The position numbers were made by a program, and so were the translations under genes. A DNA stretch of 64,000 bases, from assembly GCA_024305405.1 (NCBI GenBank), contig JAKNDB010000068.1:642501-706500 (forward strand), written 5' to 3'. The stretch is from Dirofilaria immitis. Taxonomy: Eukaryota > Nematoda > Chromadorea > Rhabditida > Onchocercidae. Below are positions 39,201 to 49,400 of the stretch, one piece after another (within the stretch, counting starts at the first letter, position 1; each line of letters opens with the position of its first letter). Below the pieces are notes generated by a model. That model worked only from the letters and a program-made list of their open reading frames with translations. It had not been told where the DNA came from and did not search any database.

Positions 39201-40571
39201 GTAATCATTCCTTTTCTTTTTTTTTTAACTAATACAATGATAAGCTAAATTAAATAATAATTAAATTAAAAGCAAAAAATTAGCAAAGTTTATAATTGAT
39301 AAAATTCATTTAAAAAGGCAAATTTGAATGATAAAAATTAGCATAATATTAAAGATAATTGATAATGATCAAGCGAAAATTATTAATATTAATAGTAATA
39401 GAATTTTTAGCATAATTATTATCAAAATGAATTATTAAATAAAAATTATTAAAATAAAATAAAAAAATTATCAAAACGATATAAAAAGATTATCGGATCG
39501 ATTTTAAATGCCTAATCCAATGATTTAAGAACTTTCAAATAATGAAAAATCGAAAACTTCAAATCAATTTGTTTTAATACGCCTTCTCTAATAAATAAAT
39601 AGAAATTATTAAGCAATTATTAATCGATTCAATCTAATATTCATTTTTTTGATTTTTATTTTTCAAATTTTTTTTTGTAAATATTAAAATTGAAAACATT
39701 TATTATTTATTTAAACAATCTGAATATGCTCTAAATTATAAGTGATAATTAATACTTTTTTGTTTTTTTAAACCAATTGATATTTGCTAAAATAAATAAT
39801 TTTGTTAGTAAAATTAAATTTTGAAAAATAGCAAAAATTATTTTATTTTTTCTTATGCCACATTGATTTTTCTTCACTAAAAACAAAAAATTATTAACAA
39901 AATATTTTAATAGTAAACAATTATCAAATAACATTTTACTCATAGCGATAGAATTATAGTATGAAGTTGATAAAAATTATATGAAATATAGAATCAATGA
40001 AGAGAATATTCATATTGGATAAGTAATAACAATTGAAAACAAAACAACAACAAAATCAAAATAAACAAATTATGAAATTGGTTTAATAGTTGAATAAATA
40101 ATACAAAAAAAGAAAAAGAGGAAAAATTTTCCTCAATCAATTAATCTAGAAAATGAATTGAGGATGACTTCGTCTTCTAAAACAAAAATAATCAACGGAT
40201 GCTTATTAATGATAAGTTTTATTTCAACTAATTTTTATTATTTTATCACTTAACTATTAATTTTTAAATGCTTAATCAGTATTTCGCTATAACAACAATA
40301 GTTGATATGATTGATTCAATTTGTCATAATTATATCAAATCCATTTTTTGTTTTATCGATAAGAAAGTAGAAGAAGAAGAAGAACAAGAAGAAGAAGAAG
40401 ACGACAACGACAACAATGATGATGACTACAATGAAGAAGATGACAGCATTAAATGATTCGGTTAAAGGTAAAACTATTGAAGGTCAATGTACCATTATCT
40501 ATTTCAGTATCAAAATCAGCACTAACATCATTATCATTTAATGATGAAATATTGCTGGGCTCATTGATGTC
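16462..40571 (-). CDS. Patched-related (PTR-like) multipass membrane protein, about 27 exons
   Basis: Exons, 5' to 3' on the minus strand: 40475-40571, 34245-34408, 29293-29454, 28623-28775, 27195-27321, 26939-27047, 26570-26811, 26344-26446, 25957-26116, 25504-25625, 24668-24850, 23831-23959, 23272-23421, 22216-22403, 21758-21941, 21411-21590, 21087-21170, 20346-20493, 20152-20251, 19567-19761, 19211-19312, 18754-18908, 18096-18260, 17499-17694, 17061-17195, 16811-16933, 16462-16644. Seen: GT-AG sites and matching phases along the chain, giving about 1,346 codons. The order is a cytoplasmic head, TM1, a Cys-containing outer loop, a sterol-sensing-type TM2-6 bundle, a second outer loop, TM7-12 and a Ser/Arg-rich tail. 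This is the Patched/Dispatched/PTR fold; members act in hedgehog-like, sterol or cuticle-related transport. Odd points: seven exons need a one-base homopolymer correction, and the acidic RND residues of TM4 and TM10 are missing. The true start is uncertain (an exon upstream of 40571, or Met at 34387-34389 in the second exon). Confidence 0.85.
16926..16964. repeat. 39-bp near-perfect palindrome covering a 3' splice site
   Basis: TTTGAAGACTGAAATTTCA (16926-16944), one base, then TGAAATTTCAGTCTTCAAA (16946-16964): two perfect 19-bp arms. The minus-strand acceptor TTTCAG|TCTTCAAA of the Patched-related gene (exon edge 16933) lies inside the palindrome. Confidence 0.9.
18336..18399. repeat. 32-bp tandem duplication in an intron
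   Basis: The unit AAATTATTTCAGATCGATTG... occurs twice in tandem with one mismatch, in the intron between exons 18096-18260 and 18754-18908. Each copy contains TTTCAG on the plus strand, but the gene is on the minus strand. Confidence 0.85.
18754..21590 (-). CDS. Patched-related gene, exon block 4: second outer loop and TM8-TM12
   Basis: Exons 21411-21590, 21087-21170, 20346-20493, 20152-20251, 19567-19761, 19211-19312 and 18754-18908. Landmarks: ESEPRAFLENYRMEFGQYEE, AIRSVSWLKDFVRFES, RIIGSRMYIELTAKG, SGISMFIKTPFIFAIQHD, SVIVGVIGFATYWMIPINAV, TGEQRVRYSFQ and CLLPITLACFVPVVTYLPLL. All correspond in order to the second half of PTR proteins. In TM10, where relatives have GFSVD, this protein has GNALT. 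Four exons need a single-base correction: 21411-21590 (+1), 20346-20493 (+1), 19567-19761 (+1) and 19211-19312 (-1). Confidence 0.82.
19048..19140. repeat. 31-bp tandem triplication in an intron
   Basis: Three identical 31-bp copies of ATCATTTAGATCAAATTTAA... lie between exons 18754-18908 and 19211-19312. Confidence 0.88.
21758..23959 (-). CDS. Patched-related gene, exon block 3: sterol-sensing-type TM3-TM6 bundle and TM7 start
   Basis: Exons 23831-23959, 23272-23421, 22216-22403 and 21758-21941. They encode SKPVLGFVIGVILIVSCLAG, the TM4 segment FFILIGIGILMLFTLEG, the PCTTITAFIIIVSF helix, then FVLAAGVAVLLTFTLLFF and YIAGRRETKG, a signature close to GRREA of nematode PTR proteins. The last exon enters TM7 (CPVAFIFAIYLVLAFWGC). 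Where Patched relatives have GxGxDD, this protein has GIGILM. Exons 23831-23959 and 22216-22403 each read on only if one T is added to a six-T run (plus-strand A runs 23895-23900 and 22293-22298). Confidence 0.82.
24668..27321 (-). CDS. Patched-related gene, exon block 2: TM1 and first outer loop
   Basis: Seven exons. Exon 27195-27321 carries a tandem 14-residue duplication (SKREIYKQPNDWII). Exon 26939-27047 leads through FVEAGLRRALWYFGRS into TM1 (CLPIMFVLLSLIG in 26570-26811); it needs one base added in the T run 26952-26955 for both frame and phase. The outer loop holds RRNSPAEFAIIMQSKGYGS, a Cys pair in PEMCSDICTEM, LFLGLIIGGVEMDADG and YARSLSTHFRLR, which follow the order of Patched-family loops. 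Exon 24668-24850 ends the loop and starts TM2 (GLQTMHYLLIASAALLMF). Confidence 0.82.
27229..27312 (-). repeat. 42-bp exact tandem duplication inside a coding exon
   Basis: Two identical 42-bp copies in exon 27195-27321 of the Patched-related gene duplicate 14 residues without breaking frame. Confidence 0.88.
28623..40571 (-). CDS. Patched-related gene, exon block 1: cytoplasmic N-terminal head
   Basis: Four exons (40475-40571, 34245-34408, 29293-29454, 28623-28775) give a hydrophilic head rich in Ser, Asp, Lys and a six-Thr run, with DINEPSNISSLND, MSLDKIVTISDK, SLEKIRLSPYHRDSSS and a Leu-rich amphipathic stretch, ELQVAQLEKEKLKQMV, that may form a short coiled coil. Phases are 0>1, 1>0, 0>0 and 0>0. 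The 40475-40571 exon is the least certain. Its 3' acceptor is weak, and a stop lies just upstream in frame if the stronger TATAG acceptor at 40581-40582 is used, so it may be partly untranslated. In that case translation would begin at MSLDKIV in the second exon. Confidence 0.65.
29455..34244 (-). other. 4.8-kb intron of the Patched-related gene
   Basis: The intron contains exact small tandem duplications (20 bp x 2 at 30751-30790; 24 bp x 2 at 31253-31300), a degenerate 20-bp minisatellite (about 32455-32665), (GA)n at 33305-33331 and (AAT)n near 33377. A less AT-rich patch at 32150-32250 has no supportable exon. Phase passes 0 to 0 across the intron, so a missed in-phase exon is possible. 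Confidence 0.6.
32455..32665. repeat. degenerate 19-21-bp minisatellite
   Basis: About ten copies of a GTAAGATTTCAAAATAGAC-like unit run in tandem with substitutions (AAGATCTC, AGGATTTC, AAGACCTC variants). Confidence 0.75.
34507..34790. repeat. higher-order minisatellite of 27- and 33-bp units
   Basis: Two unit types alternate: A, about 27 bp, AATTTATATGCTGATAAGCA..., and B, about 33 bp, with GATAACTTATAGCATAT. The order is mostly A-B-A-A-B-A-A-B, that is an 87-bp A-A-B super-unit. Each unit contains the dyad TATGCT-GATA-AGCATA. Both lengths are multiples of three, which leaves a 107-codon plus-strand frame open. The array lies in the 6.1-kb intron, about 100 bases upstream (minus sense) of the acceptor of exon 34245-34408. 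Confidence 0.85.
38560..38770. repeat. degenerate tandem repeat with AGAAAGTTTTCTTTTGAAAT core
   Basis: The core GAGAAAGTTTTCTTTTGAAA recurs three times perfectly and once degenerately, with ATATTTAGATAT spacers in between. Confidence 0.7.
40370..40445. repeat. GAA/GAC/GAT triplet microsatellite
   Basis: The plus strand reads (GAA)n changing to GAC, AAC and GAT triplets, giving an acidic open frame (EEEEEQEEEEDDND) that is a by-product of the repeat. Confidence 0.75.
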
Positions 40572-40781
40572 CTCTCAATGCTATACGAAAGAATTTCATT
40601 TCATTTCTATTAATTAAAATTTTGCAAATGCACTAAATAATTGTTACATAAAGGAAATATTTGCAAACAACAAAAAAAAAAAAAAGAAAAAGAAAAAATA
40701 AAAACTAAACTTTCTCATCCATTCATCACAGTAATGTTATTTATTTATTCCATTGCAAAATAAACAAAAAAAAAAGATAAT

Positions 40782-41008
40782 TTTTAAACTTTCACAAATA
40801 AAACTGTGAAAGTTTAAAATTTGTCGAATAAATTTTTAAAAGTTTCAAAAGAAAAAAACAGAATAAAACAGAATAAAATAGAATAAAATATATAATAATT
40901 AATTGAAATATTAATTTCTTTTTTTTTCATATATGTAAAAGAGTATAAATTAAGATTTAAACTAAAAGAGAAATAAAATTTCACTTAACAAAAATTAAGT
41001 GAAATTTT
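40782..41008. repeat. pair of perfect hairpins upstream of the first recognised Patched-related exon
   Basis: Stem 1: TTTTAAACTTTCACA (40782-40796) and TGTGAAAGTTTAAAA (40805-40819), 15 bp, loop 8. Stem 2: AAAATTTCACTTAA (40975-40988) and TTAAGTGAAATTTT (40995-41008), 14 bp, loop 6. Both stems carry TTTCAC/GTGAAA. Confidence 0.75.
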
Positions 41009-41053
41009 GTTAAAAATTGAAATAAACAAAGGAAGTGAGAGAAAGGAGAAGGA

Positions 41054-41075
41054 GAGAGAGAGAGAGAGAGAGAGG
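41054..41075. repeat. (GA)n microsatellite
   Basis: GAGAGAGAGA run within a purine-rich stretch just before the triplet satellite. Confidence 0.8.
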
Positions 41076-41159
41076 AAGAAAAATTAATCTTAAATTAAAA
41101 ATGATAATTTTTAAACAGCAATGATGTTACACTTTAACCGATTCTAAAGTACTGGTTCT

Positions 41160-42050
41160 TTAGAATACTACATACTACATTACTACATACTACATTACTA
41201 CTACAACTACTACTACCACTATTACTACTACTACTACTGCTACCACTACCACTAGCACTACCACTACTACTACTAGCTACCACTACCACTACCAGCAGCT
41301 ACATACTACCACCACCACCACCACTACTACCACCAGCTAATACCACGCTACTACCACCACCACAGCACCACCACAGCACCACCACCAGCTACCGACCACC
41401 ACTGCAGCCATCACCACCACCACTACCACCACCAGCCACCACCATCAGCAGCACCACTACCACCACCACCACCACCACCACCACCACCAGCCACCACCAC
41501 CACTCGACCACCACCACCGCTACCACCACCAGCCACCACCACTAACACCACCAGCACCACTACTACCACCACCACCACCACCACCACCACCATCACCACC
41601 ACCACCGACCACCACCACCATACAGCACCACCACCACGCACCAGCAGCTACCACCACCACCACCACCACCACCACGACCACCACCACCGACCACCACCAC
41701 CACCACCACCACCACCACCATCACCACCACCACCACCGACTACCACCACCACCACCACCACCAACCACCACCACCACCACCGGCCACCACCACCGCACAC
41801 TACCATCACCACCAGCACCACCAACCGCTGACAACCACTACCACCACGCACCACCACCGACCACCACCGCTACCACCATCACCAGCTACCACTACCACCA
41901 CTACCACCACTACACCACCACCACCACCACCACCACCACCACTACCACCACTACCACCACCACCACTGCTACTACCACCGCTACTACCACCACCACTACC
42001 ACCACCAATACCACCACTACCACCACTTACTACTACCACTACTACTACTA

Positions 42051-42100
<50 letters not shown>

Positions 42101-42105
42101 GACCG
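41160..42105. repeat. 0.95-kb CCA/CTA triplet satellite
   Basis: Almost every base belongs to CCA or CTA triplets. The ends (41160-41290 and 42030-42100) are CTA-rich and the core is CCA-rich. The plus strand is nearly free of G; the minus strand is (GGT)n-like. Several overlapping open frames of Val, Gly and Trp runs on the minus strand are products of the repeat, not genes. It lies about 0.6 kb upstream (minus sense) of the first recognised exon of the Patched-related gene. Confidence 0.92.
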
Positions 42106-45100
42106 GTCCTTTAATATAATAATCGAGAATCTATTATTCTTTAAGTACTAATGCCAGAAGCTAAAAATTTAGTTCAATTAAAATATATGGCATAAATTTT
42201 TGGTTGAACTTCGTATGTCAAGACAAAAGAAAGGGATACCGCTTCCGTATTTTACTAAACAATGAAATAGTTGACAATTGTAAAAATGAAAATTGAAAAA
42301 TCTTAAGATGCATTAAAAGTTATTTTGGGATGTCAGTAAATTTTATTTTGTTTTTTTTTCCACTCCCTCCTCTCCCTTCTTCCTCCTCCTCTCCCCTCCC
42401 CTCGCCCCCTCTCTCCTTTTTATGGGCTAAAAAAAAAGGACAAAATGTATGAAAATAAATGACATTAATGATAAATGTGATTACACATATCAAAAGAGGC
42501 CAATGAAAATTTCTTATCACAATTAATATTACTCTTTGTTGATGAAAATAAGTTGAATTGAGCCGAATAACAATAATCTTCTTTCAAAAAAAAAAAAAAA
42601 AACATTCTTTCCCTTGTAAATAATGGAAAGTATGAATTGCTTATTTATTGTTAAATCATATTATAATAAGTGCATTAGTGCGATGATATGATATGATAAT
42701 ACAAATTCTAATTATCATTAATAACATATATCGAAATAAGAGCATAAATGCATAAATAAAACAATATAGTTGATAATAGAAGTGATATGATGATTTTATA
42801 ATATTAAATTAAAACTGATATAGCATCATATCTAATTAAAAGAATAAATGAAATATGATAATTGATAGTAGCAATAATATGATAAATATTATTATACGAA
42901 ATTGTCATTAACATAACATAATCGAACAAAAGAACTGATAAAGTTATAATTTAAATGATTCACATGAAATATCAATTTTTAATTTTTCAAACTATTAATT
43001 TTAACTTTGTTTGAAATCAAATAAATAGACGAAAATAATTTTCAAATGAACAAATTTCAATTTCAAGATTTAAAATTTCAGAAGTTTTTTTTAACCATAA
43101 CTTGAAATTCTTTTTTGATAAACATTTTTCATCATCCTTTCTAAGCTTTTCATCATCCGAAAATAAGCTAAATATGGAAAGCGATACGTTAAATCTGATA
43201 AAATTAAACAAATTTATTCAATTTTTATTTTCCAAAATTATTTCTCAAATTTATATTTTGCAAATTTTTTTTCTTTTTTGAATTATTCATCTTTCTATGA
43301 GCAAAAATTTGCGAGAAAAAAAGCATGAAATTATAGCGAAACTTGAACGAATAAATAAATTACTAAGATTGAAAAGAATAGAAAGATTTTAAGATTTTGT
43401 TTTTTTTTCCTTTTTCCTTTTTATCTATAACAATAACATTTAAATTAAATTTTTAAACCTTTTTTTTTCTCTTTTGTTTAAAAATGTACGGATAAATAAG
43501 GAAGAATGAGAAATTTTGTCTTTTTTTTTTTCTTTTTCTTTTTGATAACTTGTTAATAGGATAAATTGGTTTGTGTATAATCTACTTAATTCTATTATCT
43601 TCTTCATTTTATTCATATCCATTTTTAATTTCCGAAGAATATTGGAGTTGAATGGCAGTTGAAAAATTCTTTAAAAGTATGAATTATTTCATGTTGTGAA
43701 ATAAGTTCAATTCGTGCAAAAAAAAAAAAAAAATGAAAATGTAAATGTATAGAATTCTCGGCCATCACTTCACATGAATTATGGCTTTAGTATTTCGAGA
43801 AAAAAAAAAGGATGAAAATTTCTGGAACACATTTTATCCGTAACGAATTTTTATCTGGCTATCTTCCTGGATCCGAATGCATGACCTCAATTTTTATTTG
43901 TTTTGTATTTTTTTTTGTTTTTTTGGTTTTTTTTTTTTAAATTAAACTGTATAATGTTTCCCTTTCTTCATCCCAAAAAAAAGAAATGCAAAAAAAATTA
44001 CTGTAATAATCAGGTAAATAAAAAAAGATATTTTGATAAATAGCTATAAATAAAATGTTTACAAATAATTCACAAATTCATATACCAAACGATAATGATA
44101 ATTTAAATTTAAATTTCATATCTTCCTGAAGCTATAGGCTATTAATGAAAGAATATGTTTAGGTAATGAATTCATGAAACCGTTATTCATAATTTTCGTT
44201 GTAAATATCAAATAGAATTAAATTAAAGCAACCGAATAATCAGTCAATACGGAAATGTAACGCAATACCATATCTTGCTGTGTTTATCGCAAATGATAAA
44301 ATAATCATGATTTTAAATTTCAAATTATCAGTTCAGCTGGTAGAATTTCCATAGTATTTATAGATTTTAAATAAGTCTATTGTCATAGCATGAAGAGAAT
44401 TTGAAGAAATTTCATACAATAATAGTTTCTCGTCAAAATTCCAAATCATTCTACGTTTAAGTTTGAAAATTGAGAAAATTAAAAAAGCGTTCAAAAAAAA
44501 TGATCATATCATTATCATATTACATCTGATATTGGAGAGAATTAAGTTTGCAAACTTTCTTTTTTTTTTTTATCGTATGCTTATTCTAAAAAATAGTATA
44601 AATTGTCTGATTGTTGATAATTTCCCGATTCAGATAATTTATTTTAAATAGCTCTTGTTTAAGGATAATTTTCATAGTCTTTATGATTTGACATTTCAAT
44701 GACATATGTATTATGATAGTTGAATAGTTTAAATCTTAAAGGATATTATTGAATACGTATGATAATCTAAGTTTAAAGTTAAACCAAGAAGCTGTCATCA
44801 TTGATCATAATCATAATCGTTATTTAAATATAACAATACCAGACAATTTGTAGTAGCTAATACTGTAGATTAAATACTGTAGACTAAATTAATTGAATAG
44901 CTAATACTGTAGATTAAATACCGTAGATTAAATTAATTGAATAAGAAAGCTTAGAATAATTATATGCTTATAAAATTTAGTGAATTAAAATTTATAAATA
45001 TAAGCATTTTAAGCAAAAACAAAAGCAAATATGAATAGAAAAATTTATTGAAGTATCATAAGGAAAGTCATACTGAAAAAATATTATAAATATCTAATCG

Positions 45101-46400
45101 ATGAATAAAGTAGAAACAAACAAAACAACTCAGCAAAATAACAAATATAAAATTAAATTTTTTTTTTAAAATCAAATACATAAAAATTATAACAGATATG
45201 GTATATAAAAAAAAAAATTTCAATGAAACAAAACTGAAAAGATTATGAAGATTAATTACTACTACAAAAAAGACTACAGTAATAATCATGAAAATATTTT
45301 AAAAATTTGCAACAATCAAAAATCATATCATTTATTTTAGTTCATTGCACATAAATATATCGAAATTATTAAGAGGAAAATAAAGAGGAAATTCAATGCG
45401 ATACGATATATGAACGGTTCATTCCAAAAAAAAAAAAATCGAATAATTTCATCACTCGCTCCTATATGTCAAATAATATCATTGTAATATTAAACGATAC
45501 TTTTTGGTGTGGAAACAAAAATGAACATATGAACAAAACGTCTCGGTTACAGGTAACAGGTAAGTAATTAACAATTGTGTAATAAAGATTGAAATGCGAA
45601 TTTTCACGTATTGAATGTGTAACAAAAATTGAACATACGAAATTCTCACGTTATTTTAGAGAAAGTATGCAAATAATATTTTTAGAAAAAAAATTGACTT
45701 AACCTCAAAATAACAAATTAATTAATTAATCTATCTGTAATGGAATATAAGTCAATGTGACATGAAAATTGTTCTTGACAAATTTCCATATCTGATTAGG
45801 CGCTATGAAACAGTTAAAGTTCAGGAATAAATAAACAAATTCTTATGTTTCTAGCGAAGCATATTTCAGTAGAATCTGTTAGCAATATATCAAAATATTT
45901 TTCAAATATTTAAAATGATGTAAGCTTAAATAATTGCAAAATTCATTTTTATATCAAACTATTAAGTTGTAATTTTTTTTTGATGCATAACTTTTTCCTC
46001 CTTGATTATCCGATATTTGCTCCAGAATCGATTTTTAATATAACATTTTGGTCATATCTTCTTTCTCAACCGACGACAGCTGCAAACAGTATAAAATTAA
46101 TTACTACAATCTAGCCTATCTGGATGAATACAAAATTCGAATAAGAAATTTAGGTCAGTGAATGTATCGATCATTTAGATAAGTCGCTATCCATGAATAC
46201 AATTTAGTTTCCATCTAATATGAACCATTGAAAAGAATTGCAACCGTTAATTCTTAATTTGAAGCTAATAAGTTCGAAGAATAGTTTCAGAAGATGTATA
46301 GTTTTTTCATCACAAAAACTTTGCATTTTCTCTTGAGCATAAAATAACATTTTCTCTAATTTAGAACATATTTCGGGGCTGTCGGAGCATAGAACATTCG
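42106..46400. other. AT-rich intergenic DNA
   Basis: No exon chain was found. A polypyrimidine tract lies at 42357-42420 and a 44-bp tandem duplication at 44854-44941. Confidence 0.5.
44854..44941. repeat. 44-bp tandem duplication
   Basis: The unit TAGCTAATACTGTAGATTAA... occurs twice in tandem with two mismatches; each unit itself contains a TACTGTAGAYTAAAT half-repeat. Confidence 0.85.
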
Positions 46401-49400
46401 GAAAGTTTCTCGGTAATGTTTGACAGCGACGAAAAGATTTATGATAAAAGCTTTATTGATGTATGAAGAATTTATTCATGATACGCTTCAGATAAAGACA
46501 ATTATCCGAATACATCACGAGCACAGTCGATCATACGATTTTGTTCTTCGTTATTTATTGTTCAGTCGAAAGATTGTTCCTGAAATCTTATTTGAGAATG
46601 TCTTCTTTGAACGATCGTCTGATCATTCCGATCGTCCTATTACACCCTGAATATTCATTCTGATCAAGAACTGCTATCCGAATCTTCGTTGAATGCTGTT
46701 CACTATGATTGAGAATTATTCTTGTTTGATCAACTAATTGCACTCGTTCATTCGTTCTAAATGTTTCTTTTCCTTCCAGTGATAATTTTCATTTACTTTA
46801 CTTATGATTGTTCCGATTTGTGTTGACCGATCTTAACTCTTTATATAGTTGAAACTTATTTATTAAATTGTTAATCTCTAGCACAATTTATAATATATTA
46901 GCTTATAACGTAATCCATTTATTACTTGTTAATTATAACACAATTCACATGTTAATTTAGCGAAAAGAGAATTTGTTTACTACATTACATTATGTTAATT
47001 ATAACATAAAGGTCAAAAATTTGGTTATACTAAGATATTTCAACGATGATTTTCCTAGATTATATCAAAGTATTCTGGTTTTCTGATACAAAGAAACAAA
47101 TGAAAGAATCATATCATAAGAATCCGTCATATTATATCATTGAAAATTTGAATGCATGCACGATGTATTGCTGATATTTATATTCATTTTGTTGATTACT
47201 TTACATGTCTGTGAGAGTTCTCGAATGATCAATTAAACAGTTTCAATTTTTTTCAGTTATGATTCCAATGGCTATTGTAATACTTGAGCCAATTAATGAA
47301 AAAAATAATGCTAGAAATCAAGAATCTAAATAATATCGCTGTAAGTTCATATAACCAATAAAGTCATTTTTTAAATTCAAATTCACTTAAATCTTAAATG
47401 CAAAATGCTATTTTTCAAATATTACTTAATTTTTTTCTGTAATTTTAAAAGTTTTGAACTTCCGAAATTTGTTGCCGAGCAAAATGATTTCCGTGATTTA
47501 ATTATTGTTTTTTTCTCGAGAATTTTTCACAATTTCAATACCATAAAATAATGTTTCCCTATTTGCTAATAATTTACGCTACCTCAAAATTTCCTTTTTG
47601 ATCAAAAAGATAACACATTGTTAATCATTATTTAAAATATTATACAGACGAATCATGATGAGAAAGGTCTTGCTTGAAAAGGATTTATTTTTTCGTCTAG
47701 ACGAAATAAAGTCAGATCATATCATATTGCAGTTGATCGATTGATTGTAGCAGAGATGAGGTGTAAGTGAATGATTGAATCATTGCTGATATTGATATAC
47801 TAGTGCAATCAGTGCTTGAAAACCATGCAAATTTCAATGCAAAAATATCAATGATTCTTGGTTCCTGTAGTAGACGGTGGTTTACACAACATGTTAAAAC
47901 GAAGGATTTAGTTATCAGAATAAAGAATTAGAGATGGGTACATATTTTTAAGACATGTATGAAAGCTTTGATGTTACAACACGTTACAACATTCCAGACA
48001 ATTAGCATAGATTTGAACATCCTAAACAATATGTACAACAAGTATTACTAGCATATGGAAAGATGACACAGCTAATTAAATTGTCGCTTTGTTGAGAGAG
48101 AGCCTTTGCACTGAGATTTGGATAAATGATGATTATTTCATAAATCATTTTATAATATTTTCGATTTTTTGACACTCTCATTAATCCTAGGAAATCCGGA
48201 AAAATCAAATATCTGAAAAAGCTACATCAAACTGACAATAAAAAATTTTTAAAGCTCTAAATACATATTCTAAACTTTTATTAAATTTTACGAAATTATT
48301 ATTGATTTCATTTTTCCCTCTTCATCAAAAATAATTAAAGCATTTTATTAGTTACAACGATATATCATTTAGATTTCTGATTTTCAGCATCTTTTTTTTT
48401 TTCGCCATGTAAATTTAGATGCAACATGATGACATGAATTTTTTATATACAGTATGATTTCTAAATAACTAAAACTTCCAAATGTGCATTGATGCGAGAT
48501 GTGAAATATGAATGATCTGAAGAAGTGAAGAAATTCAAATAGAAAAAAAAATAAAAGTTTTTAGGTATGAAATGTAAAAGATAATAATTATATATATGTA
48601 CATCGAAAAATTTGTATTCTGCTTTCAACCAATCCAACCAGTATGATTTAGTAACAGCAAATTTATGCGCCAATTCATATTGATAAATTTTATCATCCAA
48701 TAACAATTATCCTTCTGCCATTCAGATGAATTTTATATTTCTATATGGATTTTCGCAAATCGATTTTCTCCCATCAATTCGGTATAATTCAAAAATGTAC
48801 AAAAATCGATAGACTAAATTAGCGAATAATTTGGCTTCAGAGTCTTCTTCAAGAGCGAAATAGCTCAATCAAATCTGGATCAAAAGTTAAGCAAGTGTAA
48901 ATATTGCACGATACTTCAGTCTGAAACATCTGCCCAATTTAAATTAAAAGCTTAATATGTATAGCTATATGGAAATTGAAAACTTTGAAGATGATGAATA
49001 GTCCAAAAAAAAATAGATGAATCTCAAGATAATTAAAGGAAATAAATTCAAAAAATTCATCATTTAAACGAAGTAAAATGAGTTTATCCAAGCAGTGATA
49101 AATGAACTATCATTGATCTCTTCATTAACTGAATTACTTTATATCGATATTTATATTTTGCGGAATAGGAATCGATATCATCAGTTTCATTTTATAGTCT
49201 AGAATCGTTTACTATTAATTCTTTTCGACTTTTTTTTTTTTTTCACCAACGTTATTCTACTATGTTCAGATATCGCTGAACCATTTCATTTATTGGCGGA
49301 GTAATCAAAAGTGTGAATTAATTTATTTCTTTAAATTCTAAGAAATAATTTAGTCTCGAACTATTATTCAGAATCACATGAGTTACATAATTTCAGAAGG

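Larger units (their letters stand above)
34791..40474 (-). other. remainder of the 6.1-kb intron of the Patched-related gene
   Basis: Very AT-rich. It holds a 40-50-bp degenerate tandem repeat at about 38560-38770 (ATCGAGAAAGTTTTCTTTTG units) and a GAA/GAC-rich microsatellite at 40370-40445. No further exons could be supported on either strand. Confidence 0.55.

Noticed and set aside
40268..40456. Acidic plus-strand frame (Glu/Asp runs)
   Set aside because: It is produced by a GAA/GAC microsatellite in AT-rich DNA and lies in an intron of the minus-strand gene.
41423..42057. Minus-strand frames rich in Val, Gly and Trp
   Set aside because: They are direct translations of the CCA/CTA satellite in different registers; no start context, exon or domain supports a gene.
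46420..46650. 76-codon plus-strand frame
   Set aside because: Composition is more protein-like than its surroundings, but no domain, partner exon or repeat family could be recognised.
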